Below, one piece after another: positions 42,187 to 51,832 of a DNA stretch of 51,832 nt. The DNA comes from Parastagonospora avenae f. sp. tritici 18332-5 (lineage: Eukaryota; Ascomycota; Dothideomycetes; Pleosporales; Phaeosphaeriaceae): contig JAFJTR010000133.1 of the NCBI GenBank assembly GCA_022559985.1, positions 1 to 51,832 on the forward strand, read 5' to 3'. Below the pieces are notes generated by a model. The model made no database searches, was not told where the DNA came from, and saw only the letters and a program-made list of their open reading frames with translations. The translations under genes were made by a program, and so were the position numbers. How positions within the stretch are numbered: position 1 is the first letter of the stretch; the number at the start of each line of letters is the position of its first letter.

Positions 42187-44324
42187 ATGTCTTCTATAAA
42201 TCTTAAGCAACAATTTAGGCACATCCCTCGCGAGTTAATCGATAATCTTTATATACGGTGGCAATGCCAGTCTCGACTACTCTGGACGACGTCAGCCCTT
42301 ACATCTCTGCTCAGCGCAAGACATCTCCTAGTCAAATCGAACTACCACTTTCCACTGTTTTTGTTTCCAGCACAACTGATTGTGGCAACGACTGTCACTT
42401 TGCTTCAATGCCCATGGAGACGGAAGGCTCAGCATGCGGAAGATTCCCTTCCATGGAGCAACTACATGCGCCGAGAGTCCCTGATGGTCATAGGTGCAAT
42501 GTGCTTTACATCGCTTTCGATGGTGTGTATGCTACAGGCCATCTTACACAGCAAGAACCTACCGACTCTTGTCATGCTCACCGTGAGTATTTCCGCACAA
42601 CCAAGGTTGTATGGGCTGACATGACTTAGACCATATCGTTCTTCGCATCCGACTTTCTTTCTCTCCTCTTTGGATACGCATCCTGGTCGCGCGCCGAGTT
42701 ATTTCGAGTTGCCCTACTACTCCTGGCATGTGTTGGCATTTTGGTGGCTGAGTACCGCCTAACGAAGCCTAGCTTGTTGAGTTCTATACCTGCAATGCTG
42801 TTCGCCGGTGTCGCGAGAGCACTCAAGAATGCAGCTGTAAAACACAATTCGAGGGGCGTGCCCAGTCCAACAGTACAACGATTCTTTCTATTAGGCGCTG
42901 GGTACGTCATCGGGGGCATTTGGTTGCTCCTATGGTCTGACAGAGATTTCGCTATGGCAGAAGTCGATTGTGTACCGCTGATTGCACTTGCGATTAATAC
43001 CATGGCAACGACAACAGCTTTATTAACCGGGGCTTCCACCATAGTCCCCTTGAGCGAAGACGAACTCGTCGACGAACTCGAAATCAGCAAGACTATACCG
43101 TGTGAAATCAAGGACGCAACCACTCTCCTTGCTCTTGTAGGGCTCACAGGATGTTACTCTGCGCTTTCGGCACGCCGCTCATACATAAATCGGGTCCAGT
43201 ATTGCTGTTTCGCTTTGGCACTCCTTTGCATATGCTGCAAGTCTATTCGTGGTCGCTGGTACAACAGTACTCCTGATTCGAGGGGCGGCCTCATAACATA
43301 CGAGCTCCTGGAGGACCAGGCCCTTCCTACAGAAACCGACGACGAAAACTACAGTACGTTAAACGACATGACAGTGTCTCCATGGGCTCTCGTCTCAAGA
43401 AAGAACCGCAAGTCGGTCCTTTCGCGGACCTGTCAAATCCTCGCGGTGCTTACTCTCTGTATTTCAGCCGTAGTACCAAACTACTGCACGCCTGACTTCG
43501 AAACAAAGATGGCAAGCCTCGATCACAACTACAAGCCTAAAGTGGCTATGGAGGTTGTCATCAGCATGTACAAAGAGCCGGTCGGCGACGTGTGGAATTT
43601 TATAGCTGGGCTCAAGAGTGCACCAGAAACGAGCAAAGCTGCCGTTCTGATCTACACAAAGGACGAGGACGCAGACGTAAAGAATTTGAAAATGAGGACA
43701 GGAGCAGATGAAGTTGTCAAGTTGGCAAATGTTGGACGAGAAGGCGAAACGTACCTTCACCACATCAACACGCGATGGGATAGTCTGGCAAGGCACACCA
43801 TGTTCCTTCAAGCCGACGTCAAATTCGACCGAAAGTTCTATTCACGTCTAGGGAACTATTTCGACGCCGATCGGACGGGCTTCCTGAACCTGGGTAGAGC
43901 AGATGTCTGCGACTGCGATACGTGTGGAGACCGCTACTTCTGGTCCGACACGAGCGGGCTATTTCCACAGTACTATAACAAGATCTACAACTCGAGCGAC
44001 TGCAGCAATGTTGTCATCAATTACAAAGGATCTTTCATGGTGTCCGCAGCTCGCGTGCGAGGGATCAGTAAGAAAATATACAACGAGCTTTGGCAAGCCT
44101 TCACAGATAAGAACAGCTGGGCACATCAACAAGAGTTCTTACAAGGCAGATCGGACTCTATGAATGCGCCAGACTTTGGATATACGATGGAAAGGATGTG
44201 GAGCCTGTTGTTCCAATGTTCTGACATGAACGTTGCATGGAAATGCCCAAGTTACATCAGTGGTTGGAGGGTAGGCGGAGAAATTGCTGACTGCCAATGT
44301 TTCGACAACGACGCGCCCAGATAA
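42187..44324 (+). CDS. Membrane protein with transporter-like N-terminus and C-terminal DUF3431 domain
   Basis: Two exons, 42187..42582 and 42630..44324, with a 47-nt intron (GTGAGT..CTTAG) and consistent phase; about 696 residues. I chose Met 42187 (MSSINLKQQF); the frame is open further upstream without an ATG. The first ~430 residues hold about ten hydrophobic segments (FPLFLFPAQLIVATTVTLLQ, FFLLGAGYVIGGIWLLLW), in the style of nucleotide-sugar/drug-metabolite transporters. A loop of acidic sequence leads to the C-terminal DUF3431 domain, from KVAMEVVISMYKEPVGDVW: LANVGREGETYLHHINTRWD, ARHTMFLQADVKFDRKFYSR and the Cys-rich DVCDCDTCGDRYFW. DUF3431 proteins are fungal and glycosyltransferase-like by sequence style. 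The fusion suggests coupling of sugar-donor transport to glycan transfer in the Golgi, but this is inference. Confidence 0.82.
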
Positions 44325-44903
44325 TTCAATGGACATGACACAATCTGAACAGACCCAGTTGCCACGCGGGCGGAGTCGACGATGAGACTCCGCCGAATGG
44401 GTGTCGCGCCGCTCCCCTGGGTCAATGTGACGAGACGTCTCCGAGCGATCTGATAGGCTATTCAGTCAACAAAGGCTTTCTGGAATTGATCCAGAAGTGT
44501 TTGAAGATGAAAATGCATCAAAGGGAACCGAGGTGGAGCATGTTCCAGCGCCAAGCTGAAACGGCAACGGTTAAAAAACAGGGCCCACGCGGTCGCCGCG
44601 CCCGTTTGCACGTGACGTCTCTTCCCCACTTCGACCCCATGCAGCCTCGCATGAGATGCATACCCACCCCTGCAGCGAAGCTCAGACATGACTCGGCACA
44701 CCGTCAATCTGTCATGGCGAACGTTCCCTTTTCTATGGGATTACTGTCTTGTCAACCTTTTTATATTGTTGTCCCTGCACCCCCATGTTTATTAGCCTCT
44801 GTTAATTTCCTGAACCCTTGCGGATGTCACTTCATACCAGCTGGTCCACTGCAATCACTTGACAAAAGCCACCCCTTCGTAACCGATTTTGCGCTGACTC
44901 GAC
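44325..44903. other. Intergenic, promoter region of the F-box-like gene
   Basis: No gene recognised; overlapping short frames only. CT-rich runs near 44740-44800 precede the next gene. Confidence 0.4.
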
Positions 44904-45905
44904 ATGGCGAAAGTGCATCGAAAATCTGGAGGAAAGAACCTATCAGTGGCGTCGAACGGCAGTTTCGACGACTTGTATTTGCACCGCCAAAGCCAGCTAT
45001 TTCGAGAACTCGAAGTTCTTCTTGAGCTTACACCTTCGACTTTCAGCTCCAGGCTGTTGGCACTTCCCAAGGAGATAAGGGCGCAAATCTTCGATTATGT
45101 ACTGCCAGACACAACGCAACGTCGACCTGAGTTGCACACCTGTCTCTGGGGAGCGGACATGACCAATGGCGAACCATGGCGACACGATATCTTTGGCTAC
45201 GACACTGCAGTATCAAAAGCACATCGTTTGCAACCACGACTGCTGCTCATCAACAAGCAGGTTCGACAAGAATTGTTGCAACACTATTTCCGGCGAAGCA
45301 AATTGACTTTGCACGCTGAGCTGCGGAATACACGGTTGAACAACGGTCACTTCGATTTCTCACCACATATCCTACAGCTGCCAATGCTGAGGCATGTGAC
45401 GCATATCAGATTCTACGTCGAGTGGAATTACACAATCACGAATCATGCTTTGAAAGAGGTTAAGCTTTTGGACCAAATACGCATGACCGACAATCTGCTG
45501 GAAGCCATGGACGAGATCATTACCCCGCTACAGGCAGTTGAGACCATCGAACTTTCCGTATTATTCTTTTGGAAACTCCGCTCTGGCAAAATGTACAGTC
45601 TCTCCATGCAGGACCTATTCGACTTGGAAGATGTCTTCAAGCGCTACGCGGAAGAACGATGGCTGCAGATATTGCGGAAGAGCCAGTCACCTGGCACATC
45701 GCCCAACCCATCCGCAGGCGTAGGCTACAAATTGTCCAGCGAAAATAAAGGCACAGAGCAGAGCGGCGGGATGGAAATTTTCGTCAGTCAAGATTTGGGA
45801 GAAGCAATGGGCCACCGGAGACAAAGCAGTGTGGACTTCTACGGACATTATGCCATTTCGGATCCATTGCCACAGCCGTGCTACAAGCACGGAGTAATGA
45901 TATGA
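44904..45905 (+). CDS. F-box-like fungal protein (LPKEIRAQIFDYVL type)
   Basis: An intronless frame of 333 residues. LPKEIRAQIFDYVL at residues 54-67 is the F-box-like start motif of a very common fungal family. It is followed by RLQPRLLLINKQVRQELLQH, which matches the usual 'L..C+qi..E' helix, and RHVTHIRFYVEWNY, which matches the usual leucine/valine-rich sheet. The C-terminal ~75 residues are polar and Ser/Gly-rich (QSPGTSPNPSAGVGYK). Such proteins may act as substrate adaptors, though most are uncharacterised. The frame is clean and ends at 45905. Confidence 0.82.
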   Translation: MAKVHRKSGGKNLSVASNGSFDDLYLHRQSQLFRELEVLLELTPSTFSSRLLALPKEIRAQIFDYVLPDTTQRRPELHTCLWGADMTNGEPWRHDIFGYDTAVSKAHRLQPRLLLINKQVRQELLQHYFRRSKLTLHAELRNTRLNNGHFDFSPHILQLPMLRHVTHIRFYVEWNYTITNHALKEVKLLDQIRMTDNLLEAMDEIITPLQAVETIELSVLFFWKLRSGKMYSLSMQDLFDLEDVFKRYAEERWLQILRKSQSPGTSPNPSAGVGYKLSSENKGTEQSGGMEIFVSQDLGEAMGHRRQSSVDFYGHYAISDPLPQPCYKHGVMI

Positions 45906-46874
45906 AATGCGCAAGTCGCCTGTATTAAGAGAACGATGCGGCGCCTGAGGTTTAAACAAACTTCGTCAGCCGCCGCACAAGCTTCCGACCCGTCTTACAT
46001 GGCGTGAATGCGAATTCCTCGATGCCCGATCTCACACCAATAATATGCATGTTTCGTCATGCGCGACGCAGAGGTCGGCCGAGGTGTTCGTACATGAGTG
46101 GGTACGAAGCTGGGGAAGAAGAGGGGTCGATTCGCTTTCCGGACTCGCAAAAGGTCCGGTATCGCACGCAATGGCAGAATCACTGTTCAATGAGTCACAA
46201 GTAATGAGGAATTCGCTTTAATTGTACATCTTTCTATCTTAGAAATGGCCGCTGCAAAAGCTGGGCGGAAGATGCACGGGAATACTGGCAACAACCTCGG
46301 GTGGAGTTTCTACGCGCTTTTCGGAAGGTGCAGATAGGTGGCTAGTAAATGCCTTCGCGCTTTGATCTACATCTCCCACCTTCTCTCAGTTGATGTGACA
46401 AGATCCCTCATTTGCACAGTCAAGCGTCTGGAGTGAGTTCACGCTGAGCTGGTGATATTGTGAGTTTTGACCTCTGCTTTCTGCTTCTCCTTTTGTGCAC
46501 CTGATGCTTGCTTTATACATGTCGCGCAATATTGCCGGAAAACACGGCACTCTGCACTCCGGTCCTGCATTATTTCCGCGGAGGCTTATTCCCTATTCAC
46601 TGTTACCCAAATGTGCATAGCATAGTAGTTTCCTTCCTTCCATGGCTTATCCGCACCTTTTTGGGTATTTTCGATCAGGTGCACGTCTTGGCATATAGAC
46701 CTCTACCTTCCCTTCTCTTGCGCCGATCTTCACTGCGCGCTTCTAATCTTCTACTTACGACTTGGCTTGGCGTAGTTAAGACCTACATCGCTATAAGTCA
46801 AGCTCCATCCAAACCCTGAACGACAGTCGCTATTATCGTTACGCATATTGAGCAAGAACATCTTAGTCCTCAAC
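45906..46874. other. Intergenic, promoter/5' leader of the MFS gene
   Basis: Nearly 1 kb with no supported gene. The last 250 bases are pyrimidine-rich, as is common in fungal 5' leaders. Confidence 0.4.
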
Positions 46875-48814
46875 ATGGCTGATCCTTCACCGCACCATCA
46901 AGCAACGAGAAGTGAGATCATCGATCTTGCTGCCATGGAAGGTCACGATGCGGATATACCTACCAACGTTGGATCGATACACAAAGCCAAGAGTGATATA
47001 TCCTCACAACCACGAACTCCGACAAGCGACGAGAACTATGTTTCGGCAGCCATGGAGAAAGACCTTGAGAAGGGCACTAACACCGGACCAACTAGGAGTG
47101 TAACTCAGCAAGAAGAAGATCTTCCCAATCCGAACATTGTCGATTTTGACGGGCCCGGCGACGCAGAAAACCCTATGAACTGGAGGGCATCAAAGAAATG
47201 GGGTATGATCTCACTTGTATCTGTGATTACTTTTCTCACGCCATTGGCGAGTTCCATGTTCGCACCAGGTGTTCCGGAAGTCATGCGGGAGTTCAACTCT
47301 ACAAGCGATATGCTGGAAGGGTTCATGCTCTCAGTCTATGTTCTGGGTGTAAGATTATACCACTTCGAATACCGCCGCGATATGCTAACCGCCATCTAGT
47401 TCGCTTTTGGCCCTCTGAGTATGTCTCACGCAGGCATTAACTTCCGAATATGCTGACATCAATCAGTCATTGCACCATTATCTGAGATGTATGGCAGGCT
47501 ACCAATGTATCACAGCTGCAACTTGCTATTCATTATCTTCACCATCGCGGCCGCAGTGTCGACAAGCATGAGCCAATTCATATTATTTAGGTTTTTCATG
47601 GGCTGTGTGTACATACCCGCACATACTTTGACCTTGCTGATCGATACAACTAGCTTTTGGTGGTGCACCTCTCGTACTCGGGGGCGGAACAATTGCGGAT
47701 TTGATTCACCGCGAACAACGTGGGACGGCGATGGCTGTATGGGTTATGGGTCCAACGATTGGTCCCTGTGTCGGACCTGTATGCGACGACCACGAGTGAG
47801 CCGCACAAATCATGCACTGACCTCGAACTCAGATCATCGGAGGCTTCTTGACAACTGCGAATGGATGGAGATGGAACTTTTGGTTTGTCGCCATAGTTGT
47901 GCGTATAGCTCCACGATGCATCATGTGGTTGCTGACAGTACCAGGCTAGCGCAACTTTCATCATGTCGCTCATCCTGATGAGAGAGACATCCGGAACTAT
48001 CATTCTGGAGCGCAAAGCAAAGCGTCTTCGTGCCGAGACCGGAAATGGCAAACTAGTCTCTAAACTCCACAGCGGTCTGACACCTTCAGAACTCTTCCGA
48101 TTCTCCATAGTCCGTCCCGTCAAGATGTTCTTCCGCTCGCAAATATGCTTCTTCATCAGTCTGTATATCGCCATCACCTACTCATACTTGTATATCCTGT
48201 TCACGACCTTCACTGCCGTTTTCACGAATACATATGGCTGGAAAGGTGGCATCGTAGGATTGTCATTCACTGGGTAAGTGTAAATGGTGGATCAAATTGA
48301 ATCGGAGATACTGACAACTTCCAGTCTCGGCATTGGGTCCCTCATAGGACAGTTCGTTTGCACGTACTATGGCAACAAGACTGCCGCAAAGCACATCGCG
48401 CTTGGCGACTTCAGGCCAGAACATCGCCTCTACAACATGGCAATTGGTGGGTTCTTTATGCCAGTGGGCTTCTTCATATACGGATGGACAGTACAAGCCC
48501 ACACTCATTTTATGGCTCCCATTATAGCCACGGGTATCATCGGATTCAGTCTGTTGATGACCTTCATGCCAGCGACGACATATTTGGTGGATGTTTTCAC
48601 GGTACACGCAGCGAGTGCCATGGCGGCAAGCACGGTCTCAAGGTCATTGTGTGCTGCTCTCATCCCGCTTAGTAGCCAGCAAATGTATGCGAAGCTGGGA
48701 TATGGTTGGGGCAACACGCTGCTCGGGATTGTCGCATGTCTGCTCATCCCGATTCCTTTCCTGTTCATCAAGTACGGAGAGGAGGTTAGAAATAGAAGCA
48801 CGGTGAAGCTGTAG
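46875..48814 (+). CDS. MFS transporter of the DHA1 (polyamine/multidrug) type, seven exons
   Basis: Exons 46875..47348, 47400..47418, 47467..47604, 47654..47778, 47833..47898, 47945..48273 and 48325..48814 give 546 residues; all phases agree and the six introns are 46-54 nt. The second exon is only 19 nt. The long hydrophilic N-terminus ends in the family signature GPGDAENPMNW. Then come the hydrophobic segments: ISLVSVITFLTPLASSMFAP, FAFGPLIIAPLSEMYGR (motif A), RFFMGSFGGAPLVLGGGTIA (motif B/C), WRWNFWFVAIV, and the C-terminal half with FSIVRPVKMFFRSQ and GSLIGQFVC. It would be a plasma-membrane proton antiporter for drugs or polyamines, like fungal TPO/FLU1-type proteins. The Met at 46875 begins MADPSPHH. 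Confidence 0.92.
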
Positions 48815-49116
48815 GAATGATCGCTAACAACACATAGTCTGATTCCAGCATAGCATAGCGTAGCATAAATTGGATTATTGATGCAGTCTTGACAAGATCT
48901 ACTATTCAACCTTGAAGGTTTGGCCACCTCGGGTACAACTCCACCGACCCCGCCTGTCGCAACTTGCGCTAAACAACGGTCTTTTCGACGTCATCGGCCC
49001 ATCAACAGATTTCTAAGCAGCAGCAGTTGATAAAAGTTCAATGCTCATAATCCTTTTCGTGTGTAATCAGCTGTGAATATCGAGACACCCAGCGACGTAG
49101 GCTGCAGACATCCATC
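48815..49116. other. Short intergenic region
   Basis: About 300 bases between two codirectional genes. Tandem AGCATAGC-like motifs occur near 48850-48865; nothing else was seen. Confidence 0.4.
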
Positions 49117-50257
49117 ATGGCATCATCAACCCTCCCCGACAGCAACACCTCACTAACCTACACACAACCATCGACACCACCTCATCTCACACACACCCCA
49201 CTACCAGAATGCGGACCGAATAATCTCCTCGTCAAAATCCATGCCGCTGCCATCAACCCCGTCGACATCCAACTCTGGGGCAACCCAGTAATCGGCTGGC
49301 TCGCAGGCAAGAAAGAGAAAGGAATCGGGCGCGATTACTCGGGTGAGGTCGTTGCCATTGGCGAAGAGCTGCAAAAGAGTGGGAAATGGACGGTTGGCGA
49401 TGAAGTATATGGTCTGTGCAATCGGGCTACAGCAGAAGGCACGTTTACGCAGTATCTGAGCATCGGGCCGGGTGAGCCCATCGCGAAGAAGCCAAAGTCC
49501 CTGAGTCACCAGGAAGCCGCTGCGGTTCCTCTGGTAGTTTTAACGGCGTTTGCGTGCTTGGACTGGCTGCCTACGGAGTCGCAGAGCCCGAATGAAAAGA
49601 GGCGCGTTGTCGTGTCTGGCGCGAGCGGTGGTGTGGGAATATGGTGCGTGCAGCTTGCGAAGAAGCTGTATGATTGCCATGTCATTGGGATTTGCTCGGG
49701 GCGCAATGCGGAATTTGTGAAGGAGCTCGGCGCGGATGAGGTTATTGATTATGGCAAGCAGGATGTTGCGAAGACTTTGCAGGAGGGGCGGCCCAGTGGG
49801 AAGAAGTATGATTTGTATATTGATTGTGTGGGTGGGACGGATATGTTTGATTACTGGGTAAGTATTTCTTGCTGCACTTTTTTGTGGTTTGCATGCTGAT
49901 ATTGTCAAGACGGAACTTCTACACACGTACGGCGCATACATTACGATCGTTGGGGACAAAACTTCCCGCATAGCCATGGGCGGGCCGGCGACTTACTTCA
50001 CTTACCCATCACAAGTGCTTCGACATATCCGAGGTTACATCTTTGGACCACGGTATGCGAACGTCATCTTGTATCAGAGGAGTGAGCTGTTGGAGCAAGT
50101 GGCGAAAATGGCAGACGAAGGCAAGTTCAAGGTTACCATACAAGACGTTGTCAAGGGCATTTTAGATGAACAAGAGCACAGTTCAGCATGGGAGAAAGTC
50201 AAAGGCTACATGGTGGAAGGACGAGTCAGGGGCAAGATCGTACTCGATATTGCATGA
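49117..50257 (+). CDS. Zinc-independent alcohol dehydrogenase / quinone oxidoreductase-like (MDR)
   Basis: Two exons, 49117..49857 and 49910..50257, with a 52-nt intron (GTAAGT..TCAAG); 362 residues. The N-terminal GroES-like domain shows LLVKIHAAAINPVDIQLWG and GIGRDYSGEVVAIG. The catalytic-zinc cysteine seen in true alcohol dehydrogenases is absent. The Rossmann domain has VVVSGASGGVGIWCVQLAKK (nucleotide-binding AxxGxxG type) and KYDLYIDCVGG. A C-terminal HIRGYIFGPRYANVI and KVTIQDVVKGILDEQE complete the fold. It likely uses NADPH to reduce quinones or enones in the cytosol or mitochondrion; the nearest relatives are probably RTN4IP1-like or zeta-crystallin-like oxidoreductases. No lesion was found. 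Confidence 0.9.
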
Positions 50258-51733
50258 ATGCACACTGGACATTGAATTCAAAGACACATTGCCCGCGTCC
50301 AGAACAATGAAAGTGAATCCGGCAAACATCGAGACGTCAAAGTCGAAACAGACGCACAACGTCAAGCCTCGCATCCAGGCGCTTCCGACCTTGCATGGCG
50401 AATCTGCAAGATCGGAAAGTCGAATCGTTACATTCCTCGCTTGCGCCATGCTTTCGTGTACAAATGCTGTGCCTTCCGTCGTCCCAGCCCGCCCTTGCAC
50501 TTGCATGCCTCTGCTGTCAACCTGTCAACCTGTCAACCTGTCAACCCATTGCCGCGGCGCATTACATCCGCGAAGAGCTTTCCATCATCTTTACCTGCCT
50601 GGATGGCTTTACTTCTTGAAGAATCAGCAATGTTGCTATCCGTTTATTGATCTAGGTCAATACCTATGGTAACCCTCATCTACCAGATGCCTCGTTACCG
50701 TCGATAGCATACACATAGCACAACGTCCCATCATGCATGCACGTCGATATCTTCCACCCTTCCCCGCTGTCAAAGCTCAACACCATCGAAACCGCGTGTC
50801 ACCCGCAGTTTCCGCCACATTCCTTGCGCATCGAGTGTTGCACGACAGCTCGTTTCGATGCGGCGAGAGTGACACGGCGTGGAAAGCGGAGATGGATCGC
50901 AGATGAGGAAAATGCAGCTAATTGTACACCCGACGATATTATTTATGACTTTGAATTGGCATAGTGATATCGTGTAGAAGGCAAGACGTCTACTTTCAGC
51001 AGTGAGCGGAGACTGGTGGATGGCTTGATGCATCCCCATGTAGTTACGTGTTTGAATCAGAGAACGAAAGAAAGACTGGTGTTGAAGGCGAGAAACTGAG
51101 AGTGACTTTACTTGAGTACCGAAACAGTTTTTTTCATGTTTGATTGATCGATACTTGGGTACTTATACACTGATCTACGACAGTCTTCAAGCTACCAAGA
51201 TCCCGTCAAAGAGCGTACCATGTCTTGCGCGAATCCTCAACCACGAACTCTTATTTCAAGACACCTGGGGCACCTGGGCATATTTCATCTCTGCTATTAT
51301 TCCACGTACGTGTGCAAGTTCTATCACCGTCGCTACAAATCTTCAATGCAACCTCTACGAAAGAACAAGTGTTCGTCCCGCCTTCCCAACGCAGCCCTGC
51401 AGCGCGCACGTCCCCTTCTCCGACACCATCCCAGACCGCCCCAGTTTTGCCACGCGACAACACCAAACCCGCGCACAGACGATGCGTGCGGCGCCGATCG
51501 ATCAAATGACAGCCTGTGCACATTAACATTACAGTACATTCCTCAATGCCCTGCTCGTTGGAGATCTGAAGCATGATTATGCCACGAGCATCATCATCAT
51601 CCTATATGATATATTATACTATCATATGAAGTAAGTCTAATTAACTGTTTGACGTCGCAACCAAATCCATCGTAAAGCAGTGCCACACAGCACAGCGCTA
51701 TTCTTAGCACTCCCTCCGTGTTTCACCCACGCG

Positions 51734-51734
<1 letters not shown>
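50258..51734. other. Intergenic to the window end, nothing recognised
   Basis: About 1.5 kb with only short chance frames on both strands. It holds one small tandem repeat, annotated separately. Confidence 0.4.
50514..50547 (+). repeat. Tandem octamer CTGTCAAC x4
   Basis: Four perfect head-to-tail copies of CTGTCAAC, followed by CC. Confidence 0.9.

Positions 51735-51832
<98 letters not shown>
51735..51832. other. 98-nt homopolymer of C at the window end
   Basis: The last 98 bases are all C. Natural fungal DNA rarely has such runs; an assembly or base-calling artefact at a contig end, or a G-tailed cloning or read end, is more likely than biology. Confidence 0.9.

Noticed and set aside
51140..51580. 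Overlapping ORFs near the right end
   Set aside because: Three frames on two strands are all open with no motif; composition rather than coding explains this.

Overview
The window is nuclear DNA of a filamentous ascomycete. Protein genes on both strands carry short spliceosomal introns (about 41-82 nt, most near 50) with GT..AG ends and CTRAC-like branch sites, and the families are fungal: a Ubp8-type deubiquitinase, a DUF3431 protein, DUF3435 recombinase, Fot1/pogo and hAT transposons, and LPxEIR-type F-box-like proteins. A Dothideomycete/Pleosporales host is my inference from family content and intron style, not a demonstrated assignment. Many reading frames are broken by CAG/CAA/TGG to TAG/TAA codons, the footprint expected of repeat-induced point mutation (RIP) or related C-to-T damage.

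Layout. 1-8.4 kb: remnant of a hAT transposase off the left edge, a divergent pair (2-oxoglutarate dioxygenase and MFS efflux pump, each with one lesion), a truncated Fot1/pogo tail, a C2H2-like ORF and a six-exon DUF3435 tyrosine recombinase (captain-like) with one internal TAG. 9.4-12.2 kb: an intact secreted GH2 beta-galactosidase-like gene. 13.3-18.1 kb: a P-loop GTPase pseudogene split by a 2.7 kb hAT element with 16-bp inverted repeats and a perfect 8-bp target duplication. 18.8-27.1 kb: mostly decayed or unrecognised genes and short dispersed repeats. 27.9-28.8 kb: an intact Mpv17/PMP22 gene. 29.1-31.2 kb: a full-length but inactivated Fot1/pogo element. 31.4-37.4 kb: three copies (one fragment, one on each strand) of an unnamed gene family, both long copies inactivated, with an N-terminal PIP-box-like motif and a C-terminal block that resembles the uracil-DNA-glycosylase fold pattern.

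38.7-50.3 kb is ordinary gene-rich core DNA: an intron-containing tRNA-Ser(CGA), Ubp8 (SAGA deubiquitinase), a transporter-like/DUF3431 fusion, an F-box-like protein, a seven-exon DHA1 MFS transporter and a quinone-oxidoreductase-like enzyme, all with clean reading frames. The window ends in a 98-nt run of C, probably an assembly artefact.

The sharp change in gene health near 38 kb suggests an accessory, transposon-rich compartment abutting a conserved block. The most interesting items are the UDG-like paralogues at 31-37 kb, the captain-like recombinase at 6.4-8.4 kb and the clean hAT insertion at 14.2-16.9 kb. Exon models were made by eye from splice signals and frame continuity; no database search was possible.
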